From the NCBI GenBank assembly GCA_934717895.1, contig CAKUZO010000074.1, positions 1 to 8,268 of the forward strand: DNA of 8,268 nucleotides. Reading direction: 5' to 3'. The notes under the pieces are model-generated. The model did no database searches. It was not told the origin of the DNA and saw only the letters and a list, made by a program, of their open reading frames with translations. Position 1 is the first letter of the stretch. Every line of letters begins with the position of its first letter. Shown here in pieces: positions 1 through 5,147 of this stretch. The translations under genes were made by a program, and so were the position numbers. The DNA is from an uncultured Candidatus Melainabacteria bacterium (GTDB lineage: Bacteria > Cyanobacteriota > Vampirovibrionia > Gastranaerophilales > Gastranaerophilaceae).

Positions 1-512
1 GATTTGCCATGGTGTACGTATCCGCATTCTCTACAAAGCCAGTCAATCTCGGCATCTTTTTGGAAAACAGTGTTATTTTTTACATTTTCAAGAAGTTTTA
101 AAAATCTCTGCTCGTGGTGGCGTTCTGCAAGAATTACGTGGTGAAAAGTCGATGCGATATCGTCAAAACCTTCTTCTTTCGCGACTTTTTCACCTTCTGC
201 ATAAAGTGTTGTCCATTCTTCGTTTTCGCCATTTGCTGCACTTTCAAGATTTTCTTCTGTTGTGCCGAGTTCAAACGGATATTCTGCATCGACGTGTCCT
301 CTGAGGTTGCCGAGATATTCGTAGAAAAGTTTTGCATGCTCTTTCTCGTTTTCAGCAGTTTGTAAAAATATATCTGCAATTTGTTCAAAACCCTCTTTTT
401 TCGCTTGTTTTGCAAAATAACTGTATCTGTTACGCGCTTGTGATTCTCCGGCAAATGAATTTATTAAAATTTGTTCTGTTTTAGTTCCTTTTAGGCTTTT
501 TTTAGTTGTCAT
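1..512 (-). CDS. rbr: Rubrerythrin, N-terminal ~170 residues (3' end beyond the window)
   Basis: Non-haem diiron peroxidase of anaerobes that reduces H2O2 to water in the cytoplasm, taking electrons from rubredoxin-type donors. I translated it from the ATG at 512-510 and the frame stays open to the window edge. The ferritin-like diiron ligands are visible: E23 in FAGES, E56 and H59 in ENEKEH, E96 and E99 in ENEE, E130 and H133 in ERHH. A rubredoxin-like tail begins at WLCRECGYVHHG (C160, C163). The second Cys pair lies in the missing C-terminus; known rubrerythrins are about 190 residues, so roughly 20-25 are cut off. The start is well supported by GGAGGG a few bases upstream on the minus strand. 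It is transcribed divergently from the small gene at 667. Its partner functions, rubredoxin and a flavodiiron protein, lie about 6 kb away in this window. Identification is secure; the physiological donor is inferred. Confidence 0.96.
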   Translation of the reverse strand, partial: MTTKKSLKGTKTEQILINSFAGESQARNRYSYFAKQAKKEGFEQIADIFLQTAENEKEHAKLFYEYLGNLRGHVDAEYPFELGTTEENLESAANGENEEWTTLYAEGEKVAKEEGFDDIASTFHHVILAERHHEQRFLKLLENVKNNTVFQKDAEIDWLCRECGYVHHGK

Positions 513-540
513 AATTTCCCTCCACATAGGTATTTTGTCG

Positions 541-572
541 CCGAGTTGTGAATTTTTTGAATTACTCACTCG
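541..572 (-). repeat. Imperfect inverted repeat in the rubrerythrin leader
   Basis: The arms are CCGAGTtgtgAATT and AATTactcACTCGG around a TTTTG centre. The outer 6 bp and inner 4 bp pair, and the 4 bp between them do not. It lies 29 bases upstream of the rubrerythrin start codon. It could be a leader hairpin or an operator. It does not match the B. subtilis PerR box or Fur box consensus. Function is unknown. Confidence 0.4.
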
Positions 573-609
573 GGGGATAAATCTGGTTTAAATATACTAC
601 TTTGCTCGG

Positions 610-615
610 ATTATA
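610..615 (-). promoter_or_regulatory. Possible -10 element for rubrerythrin
   Basis: The minus strand reads TATAAT here, a perfect -10 hexamer. I see no convincing -35 about 17 bases upstream. If used, transcription would start near 603 and give a leader of about 90 nt containing the inverted repeat at 541-572. Confidence 0.3.
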
Positions 616-652
616 TATGATTTGAAAAACCGGATAATAGGAATGTACAACA

Positions 653-658
653 AGGGGG
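653..658 (+). promoter_or_regulatory. Ribosome binding site that sets the start at 667
   Basis: AGGGGG lies 8 bases before the ATG at 667. It favours this start over the in-frame TTG at 622, which has no site in front. The site sits inside a short inverted repeat, TGTAC (644-648) and GTACA (658-662). Confidence 0.6.
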
Positions 659-666
659 TACAAGTT

Positions 667-816
667 ATGAATTTGTTAGATTATACTAAAAAATTAGCAG
701 AAAAAATAAGGTTTTATGACTCGATTGCGCAACCGTTTTATGGAAACTTTAATTCTACAAATCCGTTTGCAAAGCCTATAAGTGTTACAATAATCTGGGT
801 TGAAGATGAAAAGTAG
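667..816 (+). CDS. Hypothetical 49-residue protein
   Basis: I do not recognise this family. The protein has an amphipathic, Lys-rich N-terminal helix (about residues 3-16), then a middle rich in Asn, Pro and aromatic residues (QPFYGNFNSTNPF). It ends in a short hydrophobic beta-like stretch (ISVTIIWVEDE). It has no signal peptide, membrane helix or Cys motif. The ATG at 667 was chosen for its strong ribosome binding site at a normal distance. It points the same way as the MuF-like/membrane-protein pair that starts 98 bases downstream and could belong to that unit, but no shared promoter is evident. Its codon use is AT-rich like that pair. It could be a real small gene or a remnant of a longer one. 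Confidence 0.5.
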   Translation: MNLLDYTKKLAEKIRFYDSIAQPFYGNFNSTNPFAKPISVTIIWVEDEK

Positions 817-904
817 TTTTCTATTATTAGTTTCATATGGACGAAATCAATGACTTGCAAAAAGATCAAATTGATTAATAATAAATGTGTATTTAGTTAA
901 ATTT

Positions 905-908
905 GGAG
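905..908 (+). promoter_or_regulatory. Ribosome binding site that sets the start at 915
   Basis: GGAG lies 6 bases before the ATG at 915. It overlaps the in-frame TTG at 903-905, which therefore cannot be served by it. The start is taken as 915. Confidence 0.65.
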
Positions 909-914
909 TTATAT

Positions 915-1841
915 ATGAAACAATTAAAAAACAGTATGATTAATAATGAAAAAGATATTAATGATATTTTTGAAAAATTAGAAAAAATTCAAAAAAATTT
1001 ACTTAAGAATTATTTAAATCCAGTATTTTCTAAAATGTCAAAAACTCACATACTTGACACCTATTCAAAATTATCAGACCTTGGAACAAACCTATATAAA
1101 TATAACATGTTGAAGTCAAATGGACTAAATATGGGGGTAGAAGGAGATGAAAGTTCTGAAATAGTTTTAAAAGGTCATATTAGCAATACAGAATATATTT
1201 GGCATTCTGAGCATGATAAAAAAACTTGTGCTAAGTGCCTAGAGCTTGATGGAACAAAATATGACTTTTTTGAAGAAGTACCTGAAAGACCACACCCAAA
1301 TTGTAAATGTTATGTAGAAGAAAGAGAAAAAGAAGAAGAGTGTAATTGTTATGAAATTCTTGAAGCATTTGATAATTTTATAGAGCAAATTGACACATTA
1401 AAAACAGTTGTTGAAATCAAAATTTCTTATTGGCTTGAACAAATTCAATATGACTTTTCTATTAAAGCTGGCGAACTAGGACAACTTATTTTAACTGAAC
1501 TAACACAGCTTGATAATTGGATTGGAGATTTATCTTCTGAATTCAAAAATTCTAGAGATGAAATATTTATAAATTCTGATAAATACTATCATACAAAAGC
1601 TTTTTGCAAAGTTGCACAAAGAGAAAATGAATACTATGACTATCTTGCATTGAAAGTTGGGCAATTTAGGGAATTTGGGCAATTTTTAGAACATATAGTA
1701 ACACATGAACAAACATATGAAGAAGCGAAAGCTGATAAAGATGCAGATAATCAAGCAAATGAGAATGGCATTAAACTAGGGAAAGAACACCCAAATGAAG
1801 ATTGCGGAGAAATTTTGAATAAAATATGGAAGAAAGACTAA
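915..1841 (+). CDS. MuF-like Cys/His-motif protein with a toxin-like C-terminal module
   Basis: A 308-residue soluble protein without signal peptide or membrane helix. Residues 1-70 are Lys/Asn-rich and helical. Residues 94-134 carry W96, C105 and C108 in KTCAKCLELDG, then H127, C130 and C132 in PHPNCKC. This W-C-x2-C-x3-LDG...HPNCxC pattern is typical of the C-terminal part of phage Mu F/SPP1 gp7 minor head proteins and of MuF-type polymorphic toxins. A Cys pair (C143, C145) and a helical stretch (146-215) follow. The tail (222-308) has D222, H226 and C231, an Asp/Asn/Gly stretch ending ANENG-x3-G (281-289) and C297. It resembles C-terminal modules I associate with Rhs/polymorphic toxins; that likeness is from memory. 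No terminase, portal or capsid gene is nearby, so a phage structural role is unlikely here. The next gene overlaps its 3' end and encodes a membrane protein, as an immunity gene would. The toxin role is inferred; the MuF-like motif is clear. Base composition is visibly more AT-rich than in flanking housekeeping genes. Confidence 0.7.
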   Translation: MKQLKNSMINNEKDINDIFEKLEKIQKNLLKNYLNPVFSKMSKTHILDTYSKLSDLGTNLYKYNMLKSNGLNMGVEGDESSEIVLKGHISNTEYIWHSEHDKKTCAKCLELDGTKYDFFEEVPERPHPNCKCYVEEREKEEECNCYEILEAFDNFIEQIDTLKTVVEIKISYWLEQIQYDFSIKAGELGQLILTELTQLDNWIGDLSSEFKNSRDEIFINSDKYYHTKAFCKVAQRENEYYDYLALKVGQFREFGQFLEHIVTHEQTYEEAKADKDADNQANENGIKLGKEHPNEDCGEILNKIWKKD

Positions 1842-2158
1842 TAGACAAAAGTTCTATAAAAATTTATAATAAAATAATGGAAAAGATTAGAAAACCCAGA
1901 TTATCAACAATTCTTAGGACTGTGTGCTCTATATATGCAAGCATACCTCTGCTGTTTATCGTCTTGGCAACTATTTTTAGTATATTTGAAAAAGACATTT
2001 CTTTTTTCTGGGCTTGTCTTTTTTTGCTAATTATTTTTTCCGGCATAACTTGGTTTTCATATTGGGCTATTTGGACAAAAGGAATATTCCGTAAAATCGC
2101 ATGCGGAATCATTATAACATTTTTGTATTTTTGCTTTTGGTTATTAACAATGGAATAG
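1826..2158 (+). CDS. Small three-helix membrane protein, candidate immunity protein
   Basis: A 110-residue protein with a basic, polar N-terminus (residues 1-32, rich in Lys, Arg and Ile). Three hydrophobic segments follow, at about 34-54, 60-82 and 88-108, and it ends abruptly after the last one. The sequence has many Phe, Trp and Ile residues and no recognisable catalytic motif. Its ATG lies inside the last codons of the preceding gene, 16 nt before that stop and in another frame, so translation is probably coupled. GGAGA at 1806-1810 is rather far (15 bases) to act alone. An in-frame ATG at 1877 is possible but has no ribosome binding site. Overlap with a toxin-like gene and a small multi-helix membrane product fit an immunity protein protecting the inner membrane, though this is context only. 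I do not recognise the family. Confidence 0.65.
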   Translation: MEERLIDKSSIKIYNKIMEKIRKPRLSTILRTVCSIYASIPLLFIVLATIFSIFEKDISFFWACLFLLIIFSGITWFSYWAIWTKGIFRKIACGIIITFLYFCFWLLTME

Positions 2159-2215
2159 GCAAAAGCTTGCGACATGCACGAAGAACATTTGACAATATGA
2201 TTTTCACGCATTGTA

Positions 2216-2233
2216 GCTTTATATATTTAAAGC
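2216..2233 (+). repeat. Short inverted repeat after the membrane-protein gene
   Basis: GCTTTA and TAAAGC, 6-bp arms around a 6-base loop, in the 191-base gap between the membrane-protein gene and the sigma factor. No T-run follows, so it is a poor terminator. The rest of this gap shows only AT-rich sequence and a weak -10-like TAGAAT at 2311-2316 before the sigma gene. Confidence 0.25.
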
Positions 2234-2349
2234 ATGCTCTATCCACTATTCACCTTAACAAAACTTAAACATTTCCTCTTTTTAAATGATGTACTAATTC
2301 TCAGATTGTATAGAATAGATATGTAAAGAACAATATTGTGGGAATTTTA

Positions 2350-3177
2350 ATGAGCCAGAGTTTTGATTTTACATCATACAATAACATCAAAAGAATGTCC
2401 GAAGAAGAGTTGACATCTTTGTGGGGAGAATACCTTAAAGATAAATCCAACAAATCGATTCGCGACACTCTTATTGTGCAATATATCTATTTAATCAGAT
2501 ATGTTGTCGGGCGTGTAAAAGTGACTCTCCCTGCGACAATTTCCATTGAAGATATTGCAGGTTATGGCGTTGAAGGACTTATAAATGCAGTTGAAAGATA
2601 CTCACCCCAAAAGAATACGAGATTTGAAACTTACGCTTTGATAAGAATTCGTGGTGCAATTTTAGATAGAATTCGTGCACAAGACTTTTTGCCAAGAAGC
2701 GTAAGAAAGAAAATTAAAGACATAAAATCTGCACAAGAACATCTTAAACAAGAACTTGGAAGAATGCCTACAACCACTGAGGTTGCAAACTATCTTGATA
2801 TGGAGCCGGAAAAGGTTTCTCAACTGTTGGCCGAAGACACTACAATGACGTCTTTGTACGACAAACGCGGAAACACAGAAGACAGTGTTGAAATTATCGA
2901 TACAATTCAAGATGAGAATAAACTTAACCCACAAGAAAAAGCTGAAGAGCAAAATGTCAAACAAGAATTGGAGAAAGCATTGAGAAGATTGCCTGAAAGA
3001 GAACGAATTATAATGGTTTTGTACTATCAGGAAAACATGACCTTGAAAGAAATCGGTGCAACTATCAACATGTCAGAATCTCGTGTTTGCCAAATCCATG
3101 CTCAAGCTATTATGAAATTGAAAAATATTCTTAGTGAAAACAGATCAACAAGACTTCGCCAAAGCATTATCGCTTAG
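2350..3177 (+). CDS. RNA polymerase sigma factor, FliA/WhiG (sigma-28) family
   Basis: Alternative sigma factor that directs core RNA polymerase to a specific promoter class; relatives control flagellar, sporulation or stress genes. The 275 residues show region 2 at about 35-105, including DIAGYGVEGLINAVERY and RFETYALIRIRGAILDRIR, the arrangement seen in FliA/WhiG sigmas. Region 3 follows at 112-165 (DFLPRSVRKK, then a LGRMPTTTEVANYL helix), and region 4 at 205-260 with the LPERERIIMVLYY helix and a helix-turn-helix at 230-255. The family's usual length is 230-280. I start it at the ATG at 2350 because GGGA lies 6 bases upstream; an in-frame GTG at 2338 would add four residues and overlap that site. 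No flagellar or anti-sigma (FlgM-like) gene is adjacent. The stop overlaps the end of the convergent OmpA-like gene by 11 nt. Family is secure; the regulon cannot be told, so I give no gene symbol. Confidence 0.92.
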   Translation: MSQSFDFTSYNNIKRMSEEELTSLWGEYLKDKSNKSIRDTLIVQYIYLIRYVVGRVKVTLPATISIEDIAGYGVEGLINAVERYSPQKNTRFETYALIRIRGAILDRIRAQDFLPRSVRKKIKDIKSAQEHLKQELGRMPTTTEVANYLDMEPEKVSQLLAEDTTMTSLYDKRGNTEDSVEIIDTIQDENKLNPQEKAEEQNVKQELEKALRRLPERERIIMVLYYQENMTLKEIGATINMSESRVCQIHAQAIMKLKNILSENRSTRLRQSIIA

Positions 3178-3712
3178 CTTCGTATTCAATTATTACAAAG
3201 TCTACTCTGTTGTCAAAGCCTTTTTTATTATTGGAAACATTGTCTTTGAACGGCATAAGTTCACCGAACCCCATTGGAAAAACCTTTTCAAACGAAACTT
3301 TTCTGCAAAGAACCATGTAGTCTGCAATATTTTGGGCTCGTGCTGTTGAAATTTCCCAGAATTCTTTGTAGTCACTGTCTTGCGGAATTTCTTGTCGAGT
3401 GTGACTTTCGATAACACAGTCGTTTTTGAGTCTTTCAACGATAAAAGAAATTGTGTCTAATACGTAAAGTGAACTCTCTTTAAGCCGGGCATCTCCTGTT
3501 GAGAAAAATTCATTTTCGTCGATACTAATGATTAATCCACGTGGAACTTTTGTATAAATAATTCCTTGTTTTACCGGCATGTAGGACTTGAAAATTTGCT
3601 CTAACCGTTCGACTGCTGGTTGATAAGATACTGAAACATCAATTACAGAGTCTGAAAAACCTGTACAAAAAATAAGTATTAGAATGAAAAAGATTAAGTA
3701 AAGATTTTTCAC
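3167..3712 (-). CDS. OmpA/MotB-like domain protein with N-terminal signal or anchor
   Basis: A 181-residue exported or membrane-anchored protein. Residues 1-19 form a hydrophobic signal or anchor. The Cys at 16 follows LIF, which is a poor lipobox, so I do not call it a lipoprotein. Residues about 55-178 match the OmpA/MotB peptidoglycan-associating domain: F69/F70 with a following Gly, I101-ESHT-105, the ISTARA motif with R125 (121-126), GFGE at 148-151 and NRVDFVI at 168-174. In the family the HT motif is followed by Asp (GHTD), which binds diaminopimelate; here that place is Arg (R106), while the partner Arg (R125) is kept. Peptidoglycan binding may therefore be altered or lost. The start is GTG at 3712, with GAGG about 10 bases upstream. 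It is convergent with the sigma factor gene. MotB, Pal and free-standing OmpA-like roles cannot be separated. Confidence 0.85.
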   Translation of the reverse strand: MKNLYLIFFILILIFCTGFSDSVIDVSVSYQPAVERLEQIFKSYMPVKQGIIYTKVPRGLIISIDENEFFSTGDARLKESSLYVLDTISFIVERLKNDCVIESHTRQEIPQDSDYKEFWEISTARAQNIADYMVLCRKVSFEKVFPMGFGELMPFKDNVSNNKKGFDNRVDFVIIEYEAKR

Positions 3713-3815
3713 AAAGCAATATCCTCAAACGCATTATTTAATACCTTTTAAGCAAATTCTATTAGCCATGTAGAGTTGAGATAGGTACGCAAAAAAATTT
3801 TATGGTTTAGCATCT

Positions 3816-3835
3816 TAAACTTTTCTATAAGTTTA
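3816..3835. repeat. Small inverted repeat between the OmpA-like gene and yidC
   Basis: TAAACTT and AAGTTTA, 7-bp perfect arms around TTCTAT. The left arm can alternatively pair with GTTTA at 3805-3809. It lies in the 260-base divergent gap at 3713-3972. It may be an operator or chance in AT-rich sequence. Confidence 0.3.
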
Positions 3836-3842
3836 CAATTTG

Positions 3843-3866
3843 TTGACTTGACTCTGATTTTATAAT
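3843..3866 (+). promoter_or_regulatory. Possible yidC promoter
   Basis: A perfect TATAAT stands at 3861-3866. TTGACT occurs twice just upstream (3843-3848 and 3848-3853), but the spacers (12 and 7 bases) are too short for a standard sigma-70 promoter. TTGTTG at 3840 with a 15-base spacer, or the second TTGACT with TATAAG at 3874-3879 (20-base spacer), are alternatives. A promoter somewhere here is likely, since yidC is divergent from the gene to its left. Confidence 0.4.
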
Positions 3867-3881
3867 AATCTTTTATAAGAT

Positions 3882-3949
3882 GCCATTCTGAGGCTGATTT
3901 AGAGGTTCTTCGAGCTTCTCAAAATGGCTTGATACAAGATTGAAGAACC
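3882..3949. repeat. Interlocked inverted repeat, copy A (yidC leader)
   Basis: Four arms occur in the order 1-2-1'-2'. Arm 1 GCCATTCTGAG (3882-3892) pairs with CTCAAAATGGC (3918-3928) with one G-T wobble. Arm 2 GGTTCTTC (3904-3911) pairs perfectly with GAAGAACC (3942-3949). The two stems cross, so they form either a pseudoknot or alternative hairpins. Copy B at 5064-5136 has the same order and similar spacing, which marks this as a dispersed repeat family. It ends 6 bases before the yidC ribosome binding site. Confidence 0.6.
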
Positions 3950-3955
3950 ATATTT

Positions 3956-3963
3956 GAAGAGGA
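3956..3963 (+). promoter_or_regulatory. Ribosome binding site for the TTG start of yidC
   Basis: GAAGAGGA lies 9 bases before the TTG at 3973. The next in-frame Met is M36, inside the first membrane helix and after the conserved Arg, so the TTG start is needed for a working protein. Confidence 0.6.
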
Positions 3964-3972
3964 TTAGGGAAA

Positions 3973-5061
3973 TTGGATTTTACAACTTTAACTATTGAAG
4001 TATTAAAAGCACTAGCTTCTATCGTAGGAAACTATGGTGTTGCAATTATATTATTGACTGTTGTTATCAGACTTGCAATGTGGCCGTTGAATGTGTCACA
4101 ACAACGTTCTATGAAGATGATGCAGTCATTACAACCAAAAATCAAGGCTATTCAGGATAGATACAAAAACGATCCGCAGAAAATGCAACAAAAACTTATG
4201 GAATTCTACAAAGACCACAAGTTTAACCCTATGGGTGGCTGTTTGCCGTTGCTTATTCAATTGCCGATTTTCATTTTGTTGTATTCTGCATTGATGAGCC
4301 CTCAATTTATTCAAATTGCCGGTGATACATCATTCGGATTTTTGAGCAGACTTGATACAACTCTTCGAGCAACTGCCGGACGCTCTTATGATGGAACTTT
4401 TGGCGTTTCACAAGGTGATACATTTACAATCGGCAAAACTGCAAAAGTTTACCTTCCGACAGAAACTCTTGATAACGTAAAGGTTAAAAATCCTGCAAAA
4501 GCGATTGAAATTCAAGGAGAATTCACTCCCGGCGAAACAGTTGATTTTAAAATTGATTTGGATCACTTAGACTTGAAATTCGCCCAACTTAATGACATTG
4601 AAAAAGCTGAAATCGCTGTAACAGATATGTCTAACAAGGAAATTGAAAATATAACTTTCACAAAAGAAGGCAATATCTTGGCAGCGTCTGTTCCAACAAC
4701 AAAATCAGCAAGAGCTTTCCATTGGGACGTATTTGCTCTAATTGCGTTGTTTGCGGTAACTATGTTTGCATCACAAAAAATCATGATGGCAACTCAAAAA
4801 TCTAAAGATAGTGCAACAGATCCGACTCAGGAAGCTATTCAAAAATCAATGGGAACATTTATGCCAATTATGATTATTGGTACATTTGTGATAATTCCTA
4901 TTCCTGCCGGTGTTTTACTATACTTGGTAACAAGTAACATTATCCAAATTTTGCAAACTGTTATTGTTAACAAGCAAATTGATGCAGAACAGGCTAAAAC
5001 TCAGGTTTTGGCAAGCGATTCTGATGTCGCAGGTGCAAAACAAATTAAATCAAAAGAATAA
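3973..5061 (+). CDS. yidC: Membrane protein insertase YidC/Oxa1 family, with extracytoplasmic insertion
   Basis: Inserts and helps fold membrane proteins, alone or with SecYEG. The 362 residues show the Oxa1 core: helix 1 (about 14-38) with the conserved hydrophilic-groove Arg (R33 in VVIRLAMWPLN) and the cytoplasmic coiled-coil hairpin (42-85, QQRSMKMMQSLQPKIKAIQ...). Helix 2 follows (88-107, GGCLPLLIQLPIFILLYSAL), then helix 3 (251-271) and helices 4 and 5 (293-332, with PIPAGVLLYLVTSN). The large periplasmic domain that proteobacterial YidC carries before this core is absent. Instead about 120 residues (127-248) are inserted between helices 2 and 3, on the outer side of the membrane. This part is beta-rich with alternating hydrophobic residues and looks like a small Ig-like or beta-sandwich domain; I do not recognise its family. 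Translation starts at TTG. The gene stands alone, followed after 86 bases by queA. Confidence 0.95.
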   Translation: MDFTTLTIEVLKALASIVGNYGVAIILLTVVIRLAMWPLNVSQQRSMKMMQSLQPKIKAIQDRYKNDPQKMQQKLMEFYKDHKFNPMGGCLPLLIQLPIFILLYSALMSPQFIQIAGDTSFGFLSRLDTTLRATAGRSYDGTFGVSQGDTFTIGKTAKVYLPTETLDNVKVKNPAKAIEIQGEFTPGETVDFKIDLDHLDLKFAQLNDIEKAEIAVTDMSNKEIENITFTKEGNILAASVPTTKSARAFHWDVFALIALFAVTMFASQKIMMATQKSKDSATDPTQEAIQKSMGTFMPIMIIGTFVIIPIPAGVLLYLVTSNIIQILQTVIVNKQIDAEQAKTQVLASDSDVAGAKQIKSKE

Positions 5062-5063
5062 GA

Positions 5064-5136
5064 GTCATTCTGAGCCGTAAATTATTGGGATACTTCGCTA
5101 CACTCAGTATGACAGGTATATTGGCGAAGAATCTCA
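5064..5136. repeat. Interlocked inverted repeat, copy B (between yidC and queA)
   Basis: Same four-arm order as copy A. Arm 1 GTCATTCTGAG (5064-5074) pairs with CTCAGTATGAC (5103-5113) with one mismatch. Arm 2 GGGATACTTCGC (5087-5098) pairs with GCGAAGAATCTC (5125-5136) at 10 of 12 positions. It fills nearly all of the 86-base gap and ends 11 bases before the queA start. It starts 2 bases after the yidC stop. It could act as a processing or attenuation structure, or simply be a dispersed element. Confidence 0.65.
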
Positions 5137-5147
5137 ACAGGCTTTGA

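Noticed and set aside
134..454. Long open frame on the minus strand inside the rubrerythrin gene, and one on the plus strand at 114-365
   Set aside because: Both are other-frame shadows of rubrerythrin; the translation that carries the diiron ligands is the one starting at 512.
622..666. Upstream TTG start that would add 15 residues to the 49-residue protein
   Set aside because: It has no ribosome binding site, whereas the ATG at 667 has AGGGGG at a normal distance.
837..878. 13-codon open frame between the small orphan and the MuF-like gene
   Set aside because: There is no ribosome binding site and the length is within chance for this AT-rich gap.
915..1841. Reading the MuF-like gene as part of a prophage
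   Set aside because: No terminase, portal, capsid, tail, integrase or lysis gene lies in the window, and the flanking genes are ordinary chromosomal ones.
1864..2211. Minus-strand open frame opposite the membrane-protein gene
   Set aside because: It is a shadow without ribosome binding site; the plus-strand frame gives a clean three-helix protein coupled to the gene before it.
2662..2964. Minus-strand open frame inside the sigma factor gene
   Set aside because: It is antisense to well-conserved sigma regions 2-4 and shows no family features.
3134..3438. Open frames at 3134-3349 (+) and 3202-3438 (-) over the OmpA-like gene
   Set aside because: The minus frame 3167-3712 carries the signal/anchor and the full OmpA-like motif series; the others are shadows.
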